NCBI GenBank assembly: GCA_033439265.1 | Contig: JAVTVX010000035.1 | Span: 5,870,001 to 5,934,000, forward strand | Origin: Dillenia suffruticosa | Taxonomy: Eukaryota; Streptophyta; Magnoliopsida; Dilleniales; Dilleniaceae | DNA: 64,000 nt | Reading direction: 5' to 3' | Shown: positions 47,126-59,519 of the stretch, piece by piece | How the letters are laid out: each line of letters starts with the position of its first letter | How positions within the stretch are numbered: the stretch's first letter is position 1 | Position numbers and translations under genes: made by a program | Notes under the pieces: model-generated | What the model was told of the DNA's origin: nothing | Database searches by the model: none | Seen by the model: only the letters and a program-made list of their open reading frames with translations

Positions 47126-48322
47126 TCAAAATTTAGTTATCAAAGGACAACAAATAGGGCATTGAATCAAACCGTTCTCGTTGCAATGACCACACTTAAC
47201 CATCTTCTTGGAACTCTCATCCAATACCTTACAACTCCCATTGCAGTTGACACACATCACAAATCTCACTCCAGCACAACCTTCACATACTGAAAGAGCC
47301 CTTGGAATGCCGTGCAGCAAAAGCCCCAATTTACCCTCCTCCTCAAGCTTCACCAACTCTTCAGCCCCTCCAATCAATCTCCCCTTCACAAACACAAGTG
47401 GGACTTTCACCTCTTTTGTTCTTGTCAGAGCCCTAATTTCTTCCTTAAAACCCAAATCCATGGACACGTCTCTTTCAAAGAACTGAATGTGATGTGACTC
47501 AAGTAATGATCTTACACTGTTGCAATCCTCGAATGTCTTTCTGATTCCTCGTAACGTTGTCGTGTAGATCACAACTCCTTTTTCACCTCCCGTCGGACAA
47601 TTCTTCTCAAAGGATTCCAATAATGCATCAGAGGGAGAGGGTTTCTGGATTTTAGGAGTCAACGAAACGATTTTCTTGATCTGTTCTTCTTCTTCAGACA
47701 GTTCCTTTTCGAAAAATGAAATAAGCTCTGGATCGAACAGAGGACTGAAACTCTTCCTTCTAGAAGAAAACCCTAGTTCTCTCCTCCTACTTTCCTTGAT
47801 CGCATCAATTGGGGTTTTTGACATTATCGAAAACCTTAAATTCGAACTAGGGTTTGGCGAATCATCGACTGAATTACGCACTTTGAGAACATCTTTAGGA
47901 CTCAAAATAGAATTTCTCTTGTTACCAAAACGATCAATATTCTCTTTCCCTGAAACCCTTTTGAGTTTCCTCCGAGACCCAATTCGATTTAGAAGTTTTG
48001 AAGGACTAATTGCGTCAAAATCGCCAAACCCACGAAGAAGAAGATGAGATTTAGGGCTTTTTTTGGTCGGATTCGAGATGGGAATTCCGTCTTCTTCCAG
48101 ATCTTCCATGAGTTCCCAAGTATTGATTATTTCCGGCTCTTCTCTTTCTGGAGATCTCTTCAACGGCGACTTCCGTGGCTTTTTTTCTTCTTTGTCGAGG
48201 TTGAGAGCACCATAAGTGCTTGATGTGAGAGACACAACGTGACTTATGGAATTTGATGAGTTTACAATCAATGTTTGCTGCCTCAGATCTTCTCTGAACA
48301 GTTTAGAGGAAACACACCCCAT
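47126..48322 (-). CDS. Glutaredoxin-like protein with C-terminal CxxC zinc region
   Basis: This intronless gene predicts 398 residues from the ATG at 48,322. I prefer that start to the upstream in-frame ATG at 48,466, because the extra 48 codons translate the CT/CTT tract into an Arg/Glu run and because MGCVSSK gives a classic N-myristoylation site with Cys3 for palmitoylation. Residues 67-77 read NTWELMEDLEE, conserved in this family. A glutaredoxin fold spans about 249-340 (VVIYTTTLRGIRKTFEDC), but the CxxC active site is absent: the place holds TTTLRGIRKTF. Four CxxC pairs follow at 346/349, 357/360, 377/380 and 388/391, a DnaJ-like zinc-binding pattern. The family is plant-specific and membrane-associated, and its role is poorly defined. 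A thiol-transfer function is doubtful; iron-sulphur or scaffold roles are open. Confidence 0.9.
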   Translation of the reverse strand: MGCVSSKLFREDLRQQTLIVNSSNSISHVVSLTSSTYGALNLDKEEKKPRKSPLKRSPEREEPEIINTWELMEDLEEDGIPISNPTKKSPKSHLLLRGFGDFDAISPSKLLNRIGSRRKLKRVSGKENIDRFGNKRNSILSPKDVLKVRNSVDDSPNPSSNLRFSIMSKTPIDAIKESRRRELGFSSRRKSFSPLFDPELISFFEKELSEEEEQIKKIVSLTPKIQKPSPSDALLESFEKNCPTGGEKGVVIYTTTLRGIRKTFEDCNSVRSLLESHHIQFFERDVSMDLGFKEEIRALTRTKEVKVPLVFVKGRLIGGAEELVKLEEEGKLGLLLHGIPRALSVCEGCAGVRFVMCVNCNGSCKVLDESSKKMVKCGHCNENGLIQCPICCPLITKF

Positions 48323-48340
48323 TGAAGGATTGATTGGATT

Positions 48341-48388
48341 TCTTCTTCTTCTTCTTCTTCTTCTTCTCTCTCTCTCTCTCTCTCTCTC
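48341..48388. repeat. CTT then CT microsatellite in the leader of the glutaredoxin-like gene
   Basis: A TCT trinucleotide run (about 48,341-48,366) passes into a CT run (to 48,388), ending 18 bp upstream of the start codon. On the coding strand the tract reads GA followed by GAA. Confidence 0.85.
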
Positions 48389-48499
48389 CCAATTTTTGTT
48401 TTTACTTTTTTTACAGTTTCTTGGAAAAACTGAAATGGGGCAGAGAATAACCGTTGCAATTGCCAACGGTCGGCAAAATTCAAAGCTACCAAATTAATT

Positions 48500-49320
48500 C
48501 GTGCATTTTATTATTCCCAAAATACCCTCAAATCTGTCTAATTTCTGATTGCGACATCTACCCTGTTGGGCTCGGCTCCATGGCGTACATGCTGAAGTAA
48601 AATGCCAAATCCAAGAAACAAAGCCTCGAGGGCCAATGGGCCGAGCACAACTTAGGTTTATTCAAAAATTCTAAATGAAGCAAGTCTGAAACCTAATGTT
48701 TTATTTTATTATTATTATCTTTTTAGTATAAGTGAATTCCTTTTTGGTAACCAATATCTAGATTTTGCTCGACTAATTCAATTCAATTATTGTGAGATTT
48801 ATTAAGGGGTTAGCTTTTCCAAATTCTGTTTCTATATTCCCATGACACAAATTCAAGACCTATGATCAAGAATTCAACCACTACACCTACGTAAGTTTGG
48901 TAAACTTAATGTTTTATGTCAAATAAGCATAAATCGAATCTGTTTGAGTCTAACTTAAACTCAATTATCATTTATTTCTCATCTCTAGTATGTGTGAAAA
49001 AGTTTTGTTGAATGGATTTGGTTTTGTATGTTGAAACATTGTTACGTGTATAATAAATAATATTTTACGTGTTGACCATAATCGAATAAGAATTTAAAAT
49101 AAATTGGAATGATCTAAATTATGTTTAAAGATTTAGTTGGCATCAAAAGTCTGTGCAAGTTATTTGGTTTGACCGATCTCTTTAGTTGTTGATGTACTTG
49201 AGGTTGTTATATCCAAGTCGACTAATTTATTTAAATAAGTGAAGAATATTCGACCTAAATCATTGAAAATGGGAAGTGTCTAGGAGTTGGGTTAAAATTG
49301 GTACAACCTAATTTTGTTTC
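48500..49320. other. Intergenic, no gene seen
   Basis: AT-rich DNA upstream of the glutaredoxin-like gene, without a recognisable frame or element. Confidence 0.5.
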
Positions 49321-49321
49321 G

Positions 49322-49560
49322 AATTAATTTTTTTTTGTTATATAAAAATTTAAATTTGGAATCATCAAGTTAGGAGAACAGTTTGTATCACTAGACTGTC
49401 CGTTTGAGGACCAACCTAACTTCTTCTATGAACATTTTATGTACGTCTCAAACATGGAAGTTGGAAACCGTCCTTAAAGAGACAGTCTAGTGGTACAAAC
49501 CCTCCACCGCCAATATGATGATTTCATATTCAAATTTTTGTATAATAAAAAAATAAAAGA
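49322..49560. mobile_element. Two SINE-like copies in head-to-head orientation
   Basis: The head GACAGTCTAGTGGTACAAAC lies on the plus strand at about 49,481, and the same head with few changes lies on the minus strand at about 49,380-49,412. Each is followed, going outward, by a TGATGATT word, a TTCAAATTTTT-like word and an A-rich tail. Together they form an inverted repeat with arms of about 90 bp and a centre of about 60 bp. Confidence 0.6.
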
Positions 49561-49669
49561 ATGGAAGCTGGAAACCTTGCACAAGGACCGAAGAATGTGT
49601 TTACTAAAGGGTGAGAATAAGATTAAAGTTTGAGGGCTCAACATAATTTCCATAAAATTTAGAATGAAT

Positions 49670-49925
49670 TTTTTTTTTTTGTTTTTTTTGGGTGAAGATG
49701 AAAAACAAGAACAAGCAGCACAGAACCAAACCAAGCCCAGAAAAGCCCAAGGGCCAGCCCAGGAAGGCTACACCAAACATACAGGCCTACAAGAAATGGA
49801 TCTTCCGTCTACCCCCACTAGATAGATCATTCCTCAAAAGAGAGAGAAGGGATCTTGGGGGGGTCTCCGGTAAAGACAGACCCTGCGCACTTTCCTTCCC
49901 CGGACCCGCAAGGTGATCCGCACAC
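49670..49925 (-). mobile_element. LINE-like 3' end, reversed
   Basis: On the minus strand a GC-richer stretch (CTTGGGCTTTTCTGGGCTTG, then TTGGTTCTGTGCTGC) ends in TTCACCC and an A-rich tail. It is the mirror of the sequence ending at 45,089. The open frame on the plus strand (49,692-49,916) is Lys/Pro-rich and repeat-derived. No domain is visible. Confidence 0.3.
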
Positions 49926-52473
49926 ATATTCGCTTCTCACCTGAAATAAAATGAATTAAAAAAAGGAAAAAGGTGAAACAGATTGAATCACAAAAATAGA
50001 AATACTATTATTTGATGACAAACGGACAGGCCAATCTTTAGACTTTGTATAAAAAAAAATTTAAAATAATATTTTCTGAGGAAATAAAAGAAGAAAAATA
50101 GAAATTACTTAATTTATCTAATGAGTGTCTCCTAAACCCTAGTTTATCCCATGAGGATCCTGGTGCTATACCATTAGGTTCAGAGATCACATATCTTCTA
50201 TTAGTTTTTGAAAATCACCTGGTGTAAAAACAAGGAAAAAATGGAACAAAAATGACAAGTGCTAATAGACATGTTTGATAAATTGGAAATTAAATATAAA
50301 ATTGACTAATACAATAATTAAAAAAAAAAAAAGTTGTTGGAAGTGTAAATAAATGAATTAATAAGAAAAATACATTATTGATTTGTGCGTATTGTACTTC
50401 CCTTCCAACCCTTTATCCATAAGTTTCCTTCATTTTTTTTATGTTCTTTTAACTTAATCTAAGTGTTTTTTTTTTCTTTTTATCTAATGTTGTTGAATTG
50501 AAATTCTATTACGGGGGTTAGAGAAGAATTTATGAGAATTCGAATTTTACTTTTTGTGAGAATGTTTTATGTTTATAATTTTCTTACTAAATTAAAGGGG
50601 TTTGATTAGATTTATTGAGTTTGTTATGATTGAATGAGTGTATAAAATATGCACATGTAATACACAAAAAATAATTATAAATATTAAAGGCAAAAATGTA
50701 AAATTATTATTTAAGCTAAAGGCTTATGTACAAGTAGTTCCCGACATGATTTTTCAAAATCTATATCTCTTGCCGGAAAAAAAAAAACCAAAATCAAATT
50801 GAACTAAGTTGGAGGTGAACAAATATTCTTTAGAGGAAGAAACTTGGTGGAACTTTTCTTCTCAGATTCTTTTTTTTTTTTTTTTTTGTTTAAATCTTTT
50901 CTTTTGGGTATTAAGAGTGGACGTAGGTATGGAAAAAAACCGAGCCCCATAAAATGTACTAACTTAAAACAAATACCATAATTGAGTACAAATTAAGTAA
51001 AGTACACACAAAATAAAAGACCTTGCTCAACAACAACCGAGAACACCTGTCACGGACTCCAATGATATAATCAAGCCCAACAAAAACTCAACTCAAAAAA
51101 TCGATATATTGAGTAAAAAAATCTATTGGACTTAACTAGTATTTTATGATTTTCTTTGAAATCTGATGTGAGATTCATTATATTACCCTTCCCTTGAGAT
51201 ACCGGATGTCCACGGATAGCTCTCATTCTGGACGATTGATTCTCACTCTGGGGTAATTCTTTTCCTCTTTGGATAGTTTTCACTCCGACACTTCCTCTTT
51301 GGATGGCTCTTACTCCGACACCAGATAGCCATTTTCTATTTTGGATGACTTTCACTCTGACGTCAAATAACTCTCTTTCAGGTAATTCTTTTTTATGTTA
51401 GAATGAAGTTTTTAATACCAATTTATTATGGATTCAAATGATGAACTTAAACCTAATAAAAGAATTTAAAATAAATAATTGATCCGTTGAATGTGAGAAT
51501 CTAAAAAAAAAAAAAAGTAATATTTTATGATTCCTTCGTGAGATTCGAAACAACACCATTCGAATGAACCCCGGTGATGACCACCGACGACACCCCTTAC
51601 GAAACACGCCTAATCCAACTCCAAGAGCCGCCAAGTCGGGGTAGAAACATTGGGCATCTCTCTCTCTCTTCCTTTTTTTCTTCTTTTTTAAGAAATATGT
51701 TTACAAATAAAAACAAAGATATTATTAATTCGTTCTTGTTTATAGTGGTTTAATTCAAATTCTACAAGTTAAGTATGCACAAATCATTGTACACATGAAA
51801 ATGTTGGTATAACTATTTCAAATATTAGTTTTATTTTCTTTATTCATCTTTAAAAATGAATTTTCAATTTCAATTTTGATCATATCTATCAGTTTTTCTC
51901 TAAATATATTGGCAAGAATAATGCGTCGGTGAGGTTGCTATAATCTAAAATTTACATAATCTTATTGGTTTGGCCCTTAATTTTGGACTCCCAGCAGAAA
52001 TATATTGTCCTAATTTGACCTTCTCAAAAGCAGCTATTTGAAGAAAGAAACCATTAAGCCCTTTTGGCTCACCACCAGAGACGTATAACAAAAGTTAAGA
52101 TCATCATCGAACAGAGATCGTTGGAATGTGGTATTGGATAATCTATAGTAGCATTAAACCACATAGTAAGTGAGCAGTTTGATGAACGAAATGGATTTGG
52201 ATTGTGTAAGAGAATGGATGGTCTTCTCTCTCTTAATAATCTACTAGAAGAAATGGGTCGTGAGGTCTACTTCGCCGATCAACACTGTATCGTGGTGCGG
52301 TTCCTACCAGGATCTTCGGGACTTGTGTCCATTTCTAGGAAGATGAGTTCGAATTGGACTCTCCCACCTCTGTTCTCCACCTGATATCATTCTTCTAGAA
52401 ATGTTGACCGAACTCAGCGACGACCCACTCAAAACAATTGGAATTTTCACCTTATCATGTCTCCCATCACCAA

Positions 52474-52514
<41 letters not shown>

Positions 52515-53940
52515 CCCCCAGACGATTGGATTAAATTAATTAATTAACTTAACTGTATATTTGTTATATTAAAAATCAATTTTAGTGAAGAGACTAATTT
52601 ACTTTAAATACAATATATTTATATATCTAATGGGATAAACCAAAAGCACTTATTATATAATTTAGTTCACATTATATGCTACCATGTAAGTACCCCAGCA
52701 TATGCATCTACATGTATACATACACATATATATCCAACATAACATAACTTATTTTATTTTATCTTCTTTAATATGAAATTTAATTTAATATTTATCTTAT
52801 TTGAATTTTAATTTAATTCTATCCTCGCTAATCCAATCTACTAAACTTGTATTTTTTCAAATACCAATCTAAAGCTACTAAAACTACATGTGCTTGGTTC
52901 TAGATATATATAGATGAAGTTAGGCAGGATTCCCCTTTTGCATGCATCACCCACACCAATGGACCGCTCTCATGCATATTTTTAGCATGAATTGTGCTAC
53001 CCACAAGACTGAGTTGTAGAGCGAGGAGAGAGAATCTACTTCAACCACGGCATTACCAATTGATTGAAAGCATCATTAATGGCACAAAGCTTTCCTCCAA
53101 ATTATGCATATCTCAAATAGAAGCTTCTATTCTTGGAAGCCCCGTAATCGGTCTAAAAAAGCAAAAAGCAAGCTTGGAAAGATACATGAAACTAATTATA
53201 GTAATACACGATGTGTGTGAATGGAAAATCACCTTTTTGTCTACTGAAAATATTTTCTTAGTTTATAGCAAAGTCACATTCCCACTTGCTTAGTCGAGGA
53301 GGCCGTGGCCATCGAAAGAAATTAATTTTTTTTTAATATGAGTGAAAATCTTAGTTATTGTCATTTTAATATATATAAATAACATATAAAAATATTTATA
53401 ATAATTTATAAATTATACACATGAAAAAATATATAAACTACGTGTGGGTTCACTGACCAAGTAGATTGAAAATTTTCATATTACAAATACTAAAAATCAA
53501 ACGTAGAGAGATTCGTAGTGGGGAGATGTTGCATTCTAACTGCTCGAGAAATCGATCATCTTGGAAAGAAAATGATGTTTGGACATATGTTTTCGACCCC
53601 ACTAAATTGTATCCAAATTTGATATTCTTGAATGTTCCCATCAAGGTTGGCCTACAAGTTTTGTACCTTTTGCCCATACTTTCTACAAGTAGTGTGATAT
53701 GGCATTTTTTCAACGTGAATATTATTTTTCAAATGAATGGATCAAAATTTTGCGGTGTGAATGCTTGTGTTTTTGAAAATTACGGCGCACCAAATGTATT
53801 AAAATAAATAAATAAATAAAAGAATTGTCCAATTATGGTTTCTTTTGGTACTTAAAAGAGATGGGCGATATTTGAATAGTCCAACAAGCTCTTTATTAGT
53901 GTGACTTGTTAGGTGAACAAACCCAAAATTGCATTTTAAT
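49926..53940. other. Intergenic, no credible gene
   Basis: AT-rich DNA. Between 51,170 and 51,390 the words GGATAGCTCTC, GGATAGTTTTCACTC and GGATGGCTCTTACTC form irregular direct repeats about 30 bp apart. A CT run with a C tail lies at 52,480-52,518. Frames at 52,202-52,384, 52,994-53,293 and 53,466-53,807 have no recognisable domain, and I see no splice partners for them. Confidence 0.45.
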
Positions 53941-53949
53941 ATTTTATCG

Positions 53950-54115
53950 TTAACGGTCAACTCAATAGATGAAAATATTATATTTTATAATCAAATTTTG
54001 AATTTAAAATTAAAAAAAAAATTACGTTAAAAAAATTTTTCATAAATTAGATCCGACAACACTCGAATCGAATTAATTGAAATATAATTCTTAATATCAA
54101 TTTGTTATTAAAAAA
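53950..54115 (+). mobile_element. SINE-like copy
   Basis: A TAGATCCGACAACACTCGAA word, then AATTAATTGAAATATAATT and an A-rich end, match the body seen at 21,660-21,765. Upstream, TAATCAAATTTTGAATTT could be a worn B box. Confidence 0.4.
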
Positions 54116-54789
54116 AAGAAAGTAAATGACGACTTTGTCACATTTCTAACGTTTTATTTTATGATTGACATGATTTACTAAGTTTTCGTGGTAGTCTGGC
54201 TTCCCCATTTGTTTGTTGTCTGCAAACGTTAAATTGGACTTCATTTTTTCTTAAATGTTATTAGAAAAATAGCAGTGACGTGACAAAATCTCTTTTTTTT
54301 TTTTGTTCTTTTTAATGTAATAATTGAATAATAGCGAGGCCAGCTAAATAGAAAAGTATGCTTTAAGATTGCCCCACAAGAGAGTGAGGACTCCTTTTTC
54401 TGGTCACCAATCAAAAGATTTGGTTAGAAGATAAAATGTCTTAGCTGTATGTCAAACGATCCTTAGAGACTACAACTTTTAAACCCACCAACTAGGTTCT
54501 AGCTGGTTCATATTTGGTTTAGTTGGGTTCAACTAATTGCATCTTAATAACTTTGTATGACTAAAAGAACCAATAACAAATTCAGTATCATGGGAAAATA
54601 CTTAACAAAGGAATATGTTATTAATAAAATATGATAAAAAAATATTTTATCACGATAAATGAGAAAAATAGTACCAAATTAGTACTCTTTTAATTTTATC
54701 AATTTTTTTTGTCCAACATATTATTATTATTATTATCATCATTATTATTATAAAGTTATATATAAGTTATTAATAGATAATTGATTTAA

Positions 54790-54945
54790 TGAGAACGATA
54801 CTAAATGTTTTAATCAAAACTCGGGTTAGAATTTTAAAAATGGAAAGAATTATGTTAGAAATTTTTTTTTTAAAAGAGATCCGATAATAACTCAAATTGA
54901 ATTAATTAAAATATAATTTTAGATAATAAGGAATAAAAAAAAGGT
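54790..54945 (+). mobile_element. SINE-like copy
   Basis: ATCAAAACTCGGGTTAGAAT occupies the B-box position. GAGATCCGATAATAACTC and GAATTAATTAAAATATAATT follow, and the copy ends in an A run. It is the same family as 53,950-54,115. Confidence 0.45.
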
Positions 54946-56053
54946 TGTGTGCAAGCCCAAAGGGGGCGACTAATGTGCCTTCGGTGGAGCCATGAGATGC
55001 CTGCGAGCATTTCTTCTCTAACAAACAGAGGTGTGTTATGACTCGTCCATGTTCATGGACCCCATTTTGCTTTTATCTATTGCTTTTCTTTTCTTTCTTT
55101 ATTTATTTATTTTTTCCCTGCACCGAAATTCCAAATTCAGCTACTATATTTTGCTTTTAGCTTTTGGAAATCTTGGGTTTGAATAGAAAGAGTTGATTTC
55201 AACGATAATTTTTGTTACATCATGCAGAATTTGTTACTCGGACTTTAGCGTATCGCTGAATTCCTTTCCTCAACAGCAAGTTTGAAAAAGTTAAGCCTAC
55301 ATTAGACTAAAATTAAATAAAGTTGTTAATATAAAAATTATTAATATAATGATAATTTTATTCACTTTTAAAATAAAATTTTTGATTTATATTTACGAAA
55401 TTTTTACAAATATTTTTACTTTATTTAATACATATTATAAATCTAATAAAACAAAATAAGAAAAAAAAAATAGAGTTGAGTTGGATCAAGTTAAGATTTT
55501 TTTATGTATTTTATTTTTTATTTTTGGAATAATGACTAAATTTAATTCGAGTCAAATTAGGGCAAAATCTTTCTACGCCTATTTTCTCTATTCATGAGAT
55601 TTGAAACTGAAAACTTATTTAAGGGAAATTAATATCCGATCATTGAATCAACTAAAGATCATTCTAACTAATCTAATGGTATCAAATAAAAATAGAGAAA
55701 TTAATCATTTAGTTGAGAGATGAATAGTCCTGTCCTTTTTTTTTAAAAAGAATTAATGACATATTCTAATTACATTAAAAAAATTGATCCCACAAATATT
55801 TCCTTTTTACTTTCTTTTTTTTTTTTATCGTGACAATACTAATTAATGACGTGTGTCTAATTTGGCTCTGCTTATAAATGAGGAGGTTTAATCAAGCTGG
55901 AGCTATTTCATAAAATCTGTGGTGTTTAATCGGGCCTAAACATAAATTTCAAATCATTGCTGAATCTGTACGATGGGTGGTTTAAGCCTGACTAGAAATC
56001 AAACTTATCTCTAATAAGAATGTCAATTGATGACATGTTTTATAAATTTAGTA

Positions 56054-56097
<44 letters not shown>

Positions 56098-57800
56098 TAA
56101 TAGTCTGATGTTACGGTGAGAAGAGACTCCGCAGGTCCCTTGGGTCACGGGTAGGAATCAACCTAGGTAAAATTTCATGCAATGATGCTAGATTAAAATT
56201 AATTTCGATTATGGATGGAAGAAAATTTGTCTTTTGAAATTTTCTCTCAATTAATAATTTTTTAATGTTGATCGATTTGTACCGACCATTTTATCCCTTT
56301 CTTTATTTTTTTAATCGGATGAAAGTATCTTTTATTATATTTCTCTCTTCTCTTGTTAATCTTTTTGTTAGCCGGTAATTTTTCTCTTTTTGCCCTAAAC
56401 ATTTCTCTCTCTCTCTCTACCCCCTCACATTGATAGCCTATCTCGCTCTCTCTCTCTCTCTCTCTTTTTTTGTTATATTTTTTATCACTCTTTATTAATC
56501 TATGTATTTTCATTCTTTTTATTGATGATGACTATCAATGATTTTTCTCTCTTCTGGTATCTTCTTTCTCCACACTCTCTCTCTCTTCTCTCCTCTCCTC
56601 TCCTCTTATCTCTCTTCTCTCTCTTTTTTGTCAATTTATATTAAAATTTAATATTTTTTACTCAAATGAGTGTGTCAAATAAAAAAGAGTATTTGAATGA
56701 CACAAAAAAAAAAAGAGAGAAATCATCAAGTCATAAAAAAAAAGATTGAGAGAGTGGTGTGTGTTTGGCGGAGGAGGGGACAACAAAACAGAACAAAAGA
56801 GAAAAGAAAACCAATGACACCAAAAGAAAGGTAAAATTTTTTTTTTCCAAATCAAGTGAATAGAGAAAAAAAGGAAAGGCGAAATCTCAGAGGAGGAAAA
56901 ACTTTTTGTCCATCCCTAACTGAATTTAATTTCAGATGGCATCGATAAACGAAATTGGATCATCAACTAATCGAAATTCCACGTCTTGTTCACGTGGGTA
57001 GGAAATTCTGTATCGTGTTAAGAAAATTGACCCCCCACATTCCTCCTTACGCGTGGAAATCCCAAAGCCAAACCAAACTGGAAATTGGAATTAAACAAAT
57101 AAGCCTTTATAGCGGAAACTCGCGCGGAAACAACACGGGATCGCGACCGGCATAAATCACTCACGTCCCCGGAAAAGGCTAACAAATTGTGTAATGAAAA
57201 CCCACAATAAATTCTTTTTTTTTTTTTTTTTTTTTATAAATTAAGATTTACAATTTGATTTTTGAAAATTATACATTTAAAATTTTTTGTCGTAAAAAAG
57301 AAATTGTTTGTTTAGGTTCAGTTGTTGGGTATGTTCGCCAAAAACGTTACATATGTAGTGACGCCTTAACCTTTTCTCGCTGTCTTATGCTATATGTCTT
57401 TTGTCCAGAATATTGCCTTAAAAAATTGAGTACTCATATGTTAGGAGTTTCTCAATGTCTTATTATTCCAAGTTCAAAGTATTCTGAAGAAAAGATAGTG
57501 TTTCTTTTCTCATCGAAATGAGTTGACGGGTACCTACAATTTCAGCACCCAAATTCCACTCATTGTTATAATAATTAGTGTCGGGTTAGCAATTTCATAA
57601 AGGTTTTTATTAGAGAAATACAATTTTGTGTCTATAATTAATTAATTACAGGAGATTATATATTTTATCTTTATAGGAACGTCAAAATGGTAAATAACTC
57701 TTATTCATGTGTCTTATTTAAGATTGAAGTCGACTGTTTAAAAATTCGTGGACGTATGTATTTTTACTATTTTTTCCATCCATGTGAAACAAAAAAAAAG
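54946..57800. other. Intergenic, microsatellite-rich, no gene seen
   Basis: AT-rich DNA with an (AT)n tract (56,059-56,095) and CT-rich tracts (56,401-56,466 and 56,570-56,630). A GC-richer patch at 56,935-57,170 has no clear frame. A frame at 57,255-57,521 is Cys-rich and unrecognised. Confidence 0.5.
56059..56095. repeat. (AT)n microsatellite
   Basis: An uninterrupted AT run of about 37 bp. Confidence 0.95.
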
Positions 57801-57802
57801 AA

Positions 57803-57804
<2 letters not shown>

Positions 57805-57845
<41 letters not shown>

Positions 57846-57960
57846 TAGATTATGTTGAGAGAATAACTCCCTAAATGATTCATTGTATGTCTCTGATCAG
57901 ATTAATTAAAGTATGATTTCAAATATCGATTGACTTAACACTAAAAGAAATATCCATAGA
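57805..57960 (+). repeat. (AT)n microsatellite followed by a SINE-like 3' end
   Basis: An AT run at 57,805-57,842 is followed by GAGAATAACTCCCTAAATGA, then TCTGATCAGATTAATTAAAG and TTTCAAATATCGATTGA. These are the same body words, in the same order, as the SINE-like copy at 21,660-21,765. Confidence 0.6.
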
Positions 57961-58107
57961 ATCCAAGAGGCCTAGAAAATTAAAGGATAATAAATAAAGA
58001 ATTCGATAGAATAATTTGAGAGGGAATTAAACAATGAACATTGAATTCAAGGTCAACTTCTCCAGAAACTTAACTGGGTCCTCAAGTAATTCATATTGGA
58101 CCCACCC

Positions 58108-58140
58108 AGGTGGTATTGGTATTGGTATAGGTATTGGTAG
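58108..58140. repeat. GGTATT hexamer repeat
   Basis: About five units of GGTATT or GGTATA in a row. Confidence 0.8.
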
Positions 58141-58910
58141 GGTTTAAGTTAGGGCTAGTCCTTATATTCAAAATGTTGAACAAATACTCCCAAATTTTGC
58201 AACCATCATTATTTAATAAAATGGTTGAAATTTCCAATCAACATTTGATACATAAAGTCTTCGGTCTCCATGGAAGCTCTACAAACTATCAATCTCTCGA
58301 ATCCTTTAATTTTATTTATTCTAAGAAAGATGTAACCTTGCAAACAAACCATATGATTTCTATATGATTAGGTATACAATAAATATTTTATTAATACATT
58401 TTGGTGTTGCACCCCACAGTCGAGTTGAGTCCTAGTTGATTGTTCGGCTAAATCAACCCTGAAACCATCAAACGTTAGAAATTTCAAAACAGGAGGGTTT
58501 GACAAATAACCCAAGAAAATGACAATATGACTCATCTTCCATTCCTGTTTAAAGTTGATTCCACGTTATGGAAATTTTCTTTAGTGCTCATAAATTGACT
58601 AGAGGTCGAATTTTACACATTTCTCATTAAAGTAAATGAAAAAACACTACTCTCTAGGATTATTTTAGCAAATAATGAACTTGATTCTTGTAGGACACCC
58701 GAATAGAAAAACGCTCTTACTTAAGTATCTTTTCTAAGATTTAATATTCAAACCAGATATATGAATCTGTATATCTAGGAATTTTGCAATCCCTATATAT
58801 ATAAAAAAAAAAAAAATCAAATGAGGAACCCATACCAATAGTAGTGCTTCAATTGGTCAAATTTTTATCACACTTTCTTGTTTTACGAATGGGACCAATT
58901 GTGTGAAAAA

Positions 58911-58920
58911 TAATAATAAC

Positions 58921-58955
<35 letters not shown>

Positions 58956-58957
58956 TA
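58911..58957. repeat. (AAT)n(ATT)n palindromic microsatellite
   Basis: An AAT run turns directly into an ATT run, so the tract is self-complementary and can form one long hairpin. Confidence 0.85.
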
Positions 58958-59403
58958 ACTTCTTCTTCACATGATTATACGTTGAATTGCTTCGTAAAAG
59001 TAAAACCGAGTAATGCAAATATATGAAATAATTTCTCATATGGTAAGAGGATAATGGATGGCAAAAGGGGGGCATGCAGGGGCTACCATCCTTCTAAAAG
59101 TTTTTTTAAAAAATTATACATATTATTTTAAAAACAATAACTCTAAAATATTGATTGCTTTACTAAAATTATAACCTCTTTATTTAAAATCATAATTGTC
59201 CATACATGTTATATTTTGCATTTTTTTAAATAAATTTTCAGTTCACTTCTTTGATATAAATTTTGGGTTCCTTCTAAATGTTGCCGTGTATCAAATTATG
59301 CATCAACGTGGGTCAGTTAAATTGAATGGTGGGTTGAGTATTTTTAAATATGATCGATATTTGACTCCTACTGAGAATATCAAACTCTCATGTGTATGAA
59401 GCA

Positions 59404-59515
59404 TTTCCTATTAAGTGACCCGTCCTTCGAAAGGAGCCACTGTAACGATCGATCTGGATTAGTCGGAACGAAATCCCGAATATCGGACAGTATTCAAAAC
59501 ATGGTATAAAAAAAA
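59404..59515 (+). mobile_element. SINE-like 3' end
   Basis: CGATCTGGATTAGTCGGAAC and AATCCCGAATATCGGACAG are followed by an A run. This is the best-preserved copy of the 3' body of the SINE-like family in the window. Confidence 0.5.
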
Positions 59516-59519
59516 ATGT

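Noticed and set aside
49692-49916. A small basic Lys/Pro-rich protein
   Set aside because: The sequence looks like the reversed 3' end of a LINE-type element with an A-rich tail and has no independent support.
52202-52384. A fragment of a retrotransposon polyprotein
   Set aside because: I could not match any gag, protease or reverse transcriptase motif with confidence.
57255-57521. A Cys-rich 88-codon gene
   Set aside because: No signal peptide, no regular Cys pattern, and AT-rich intergenic composition.
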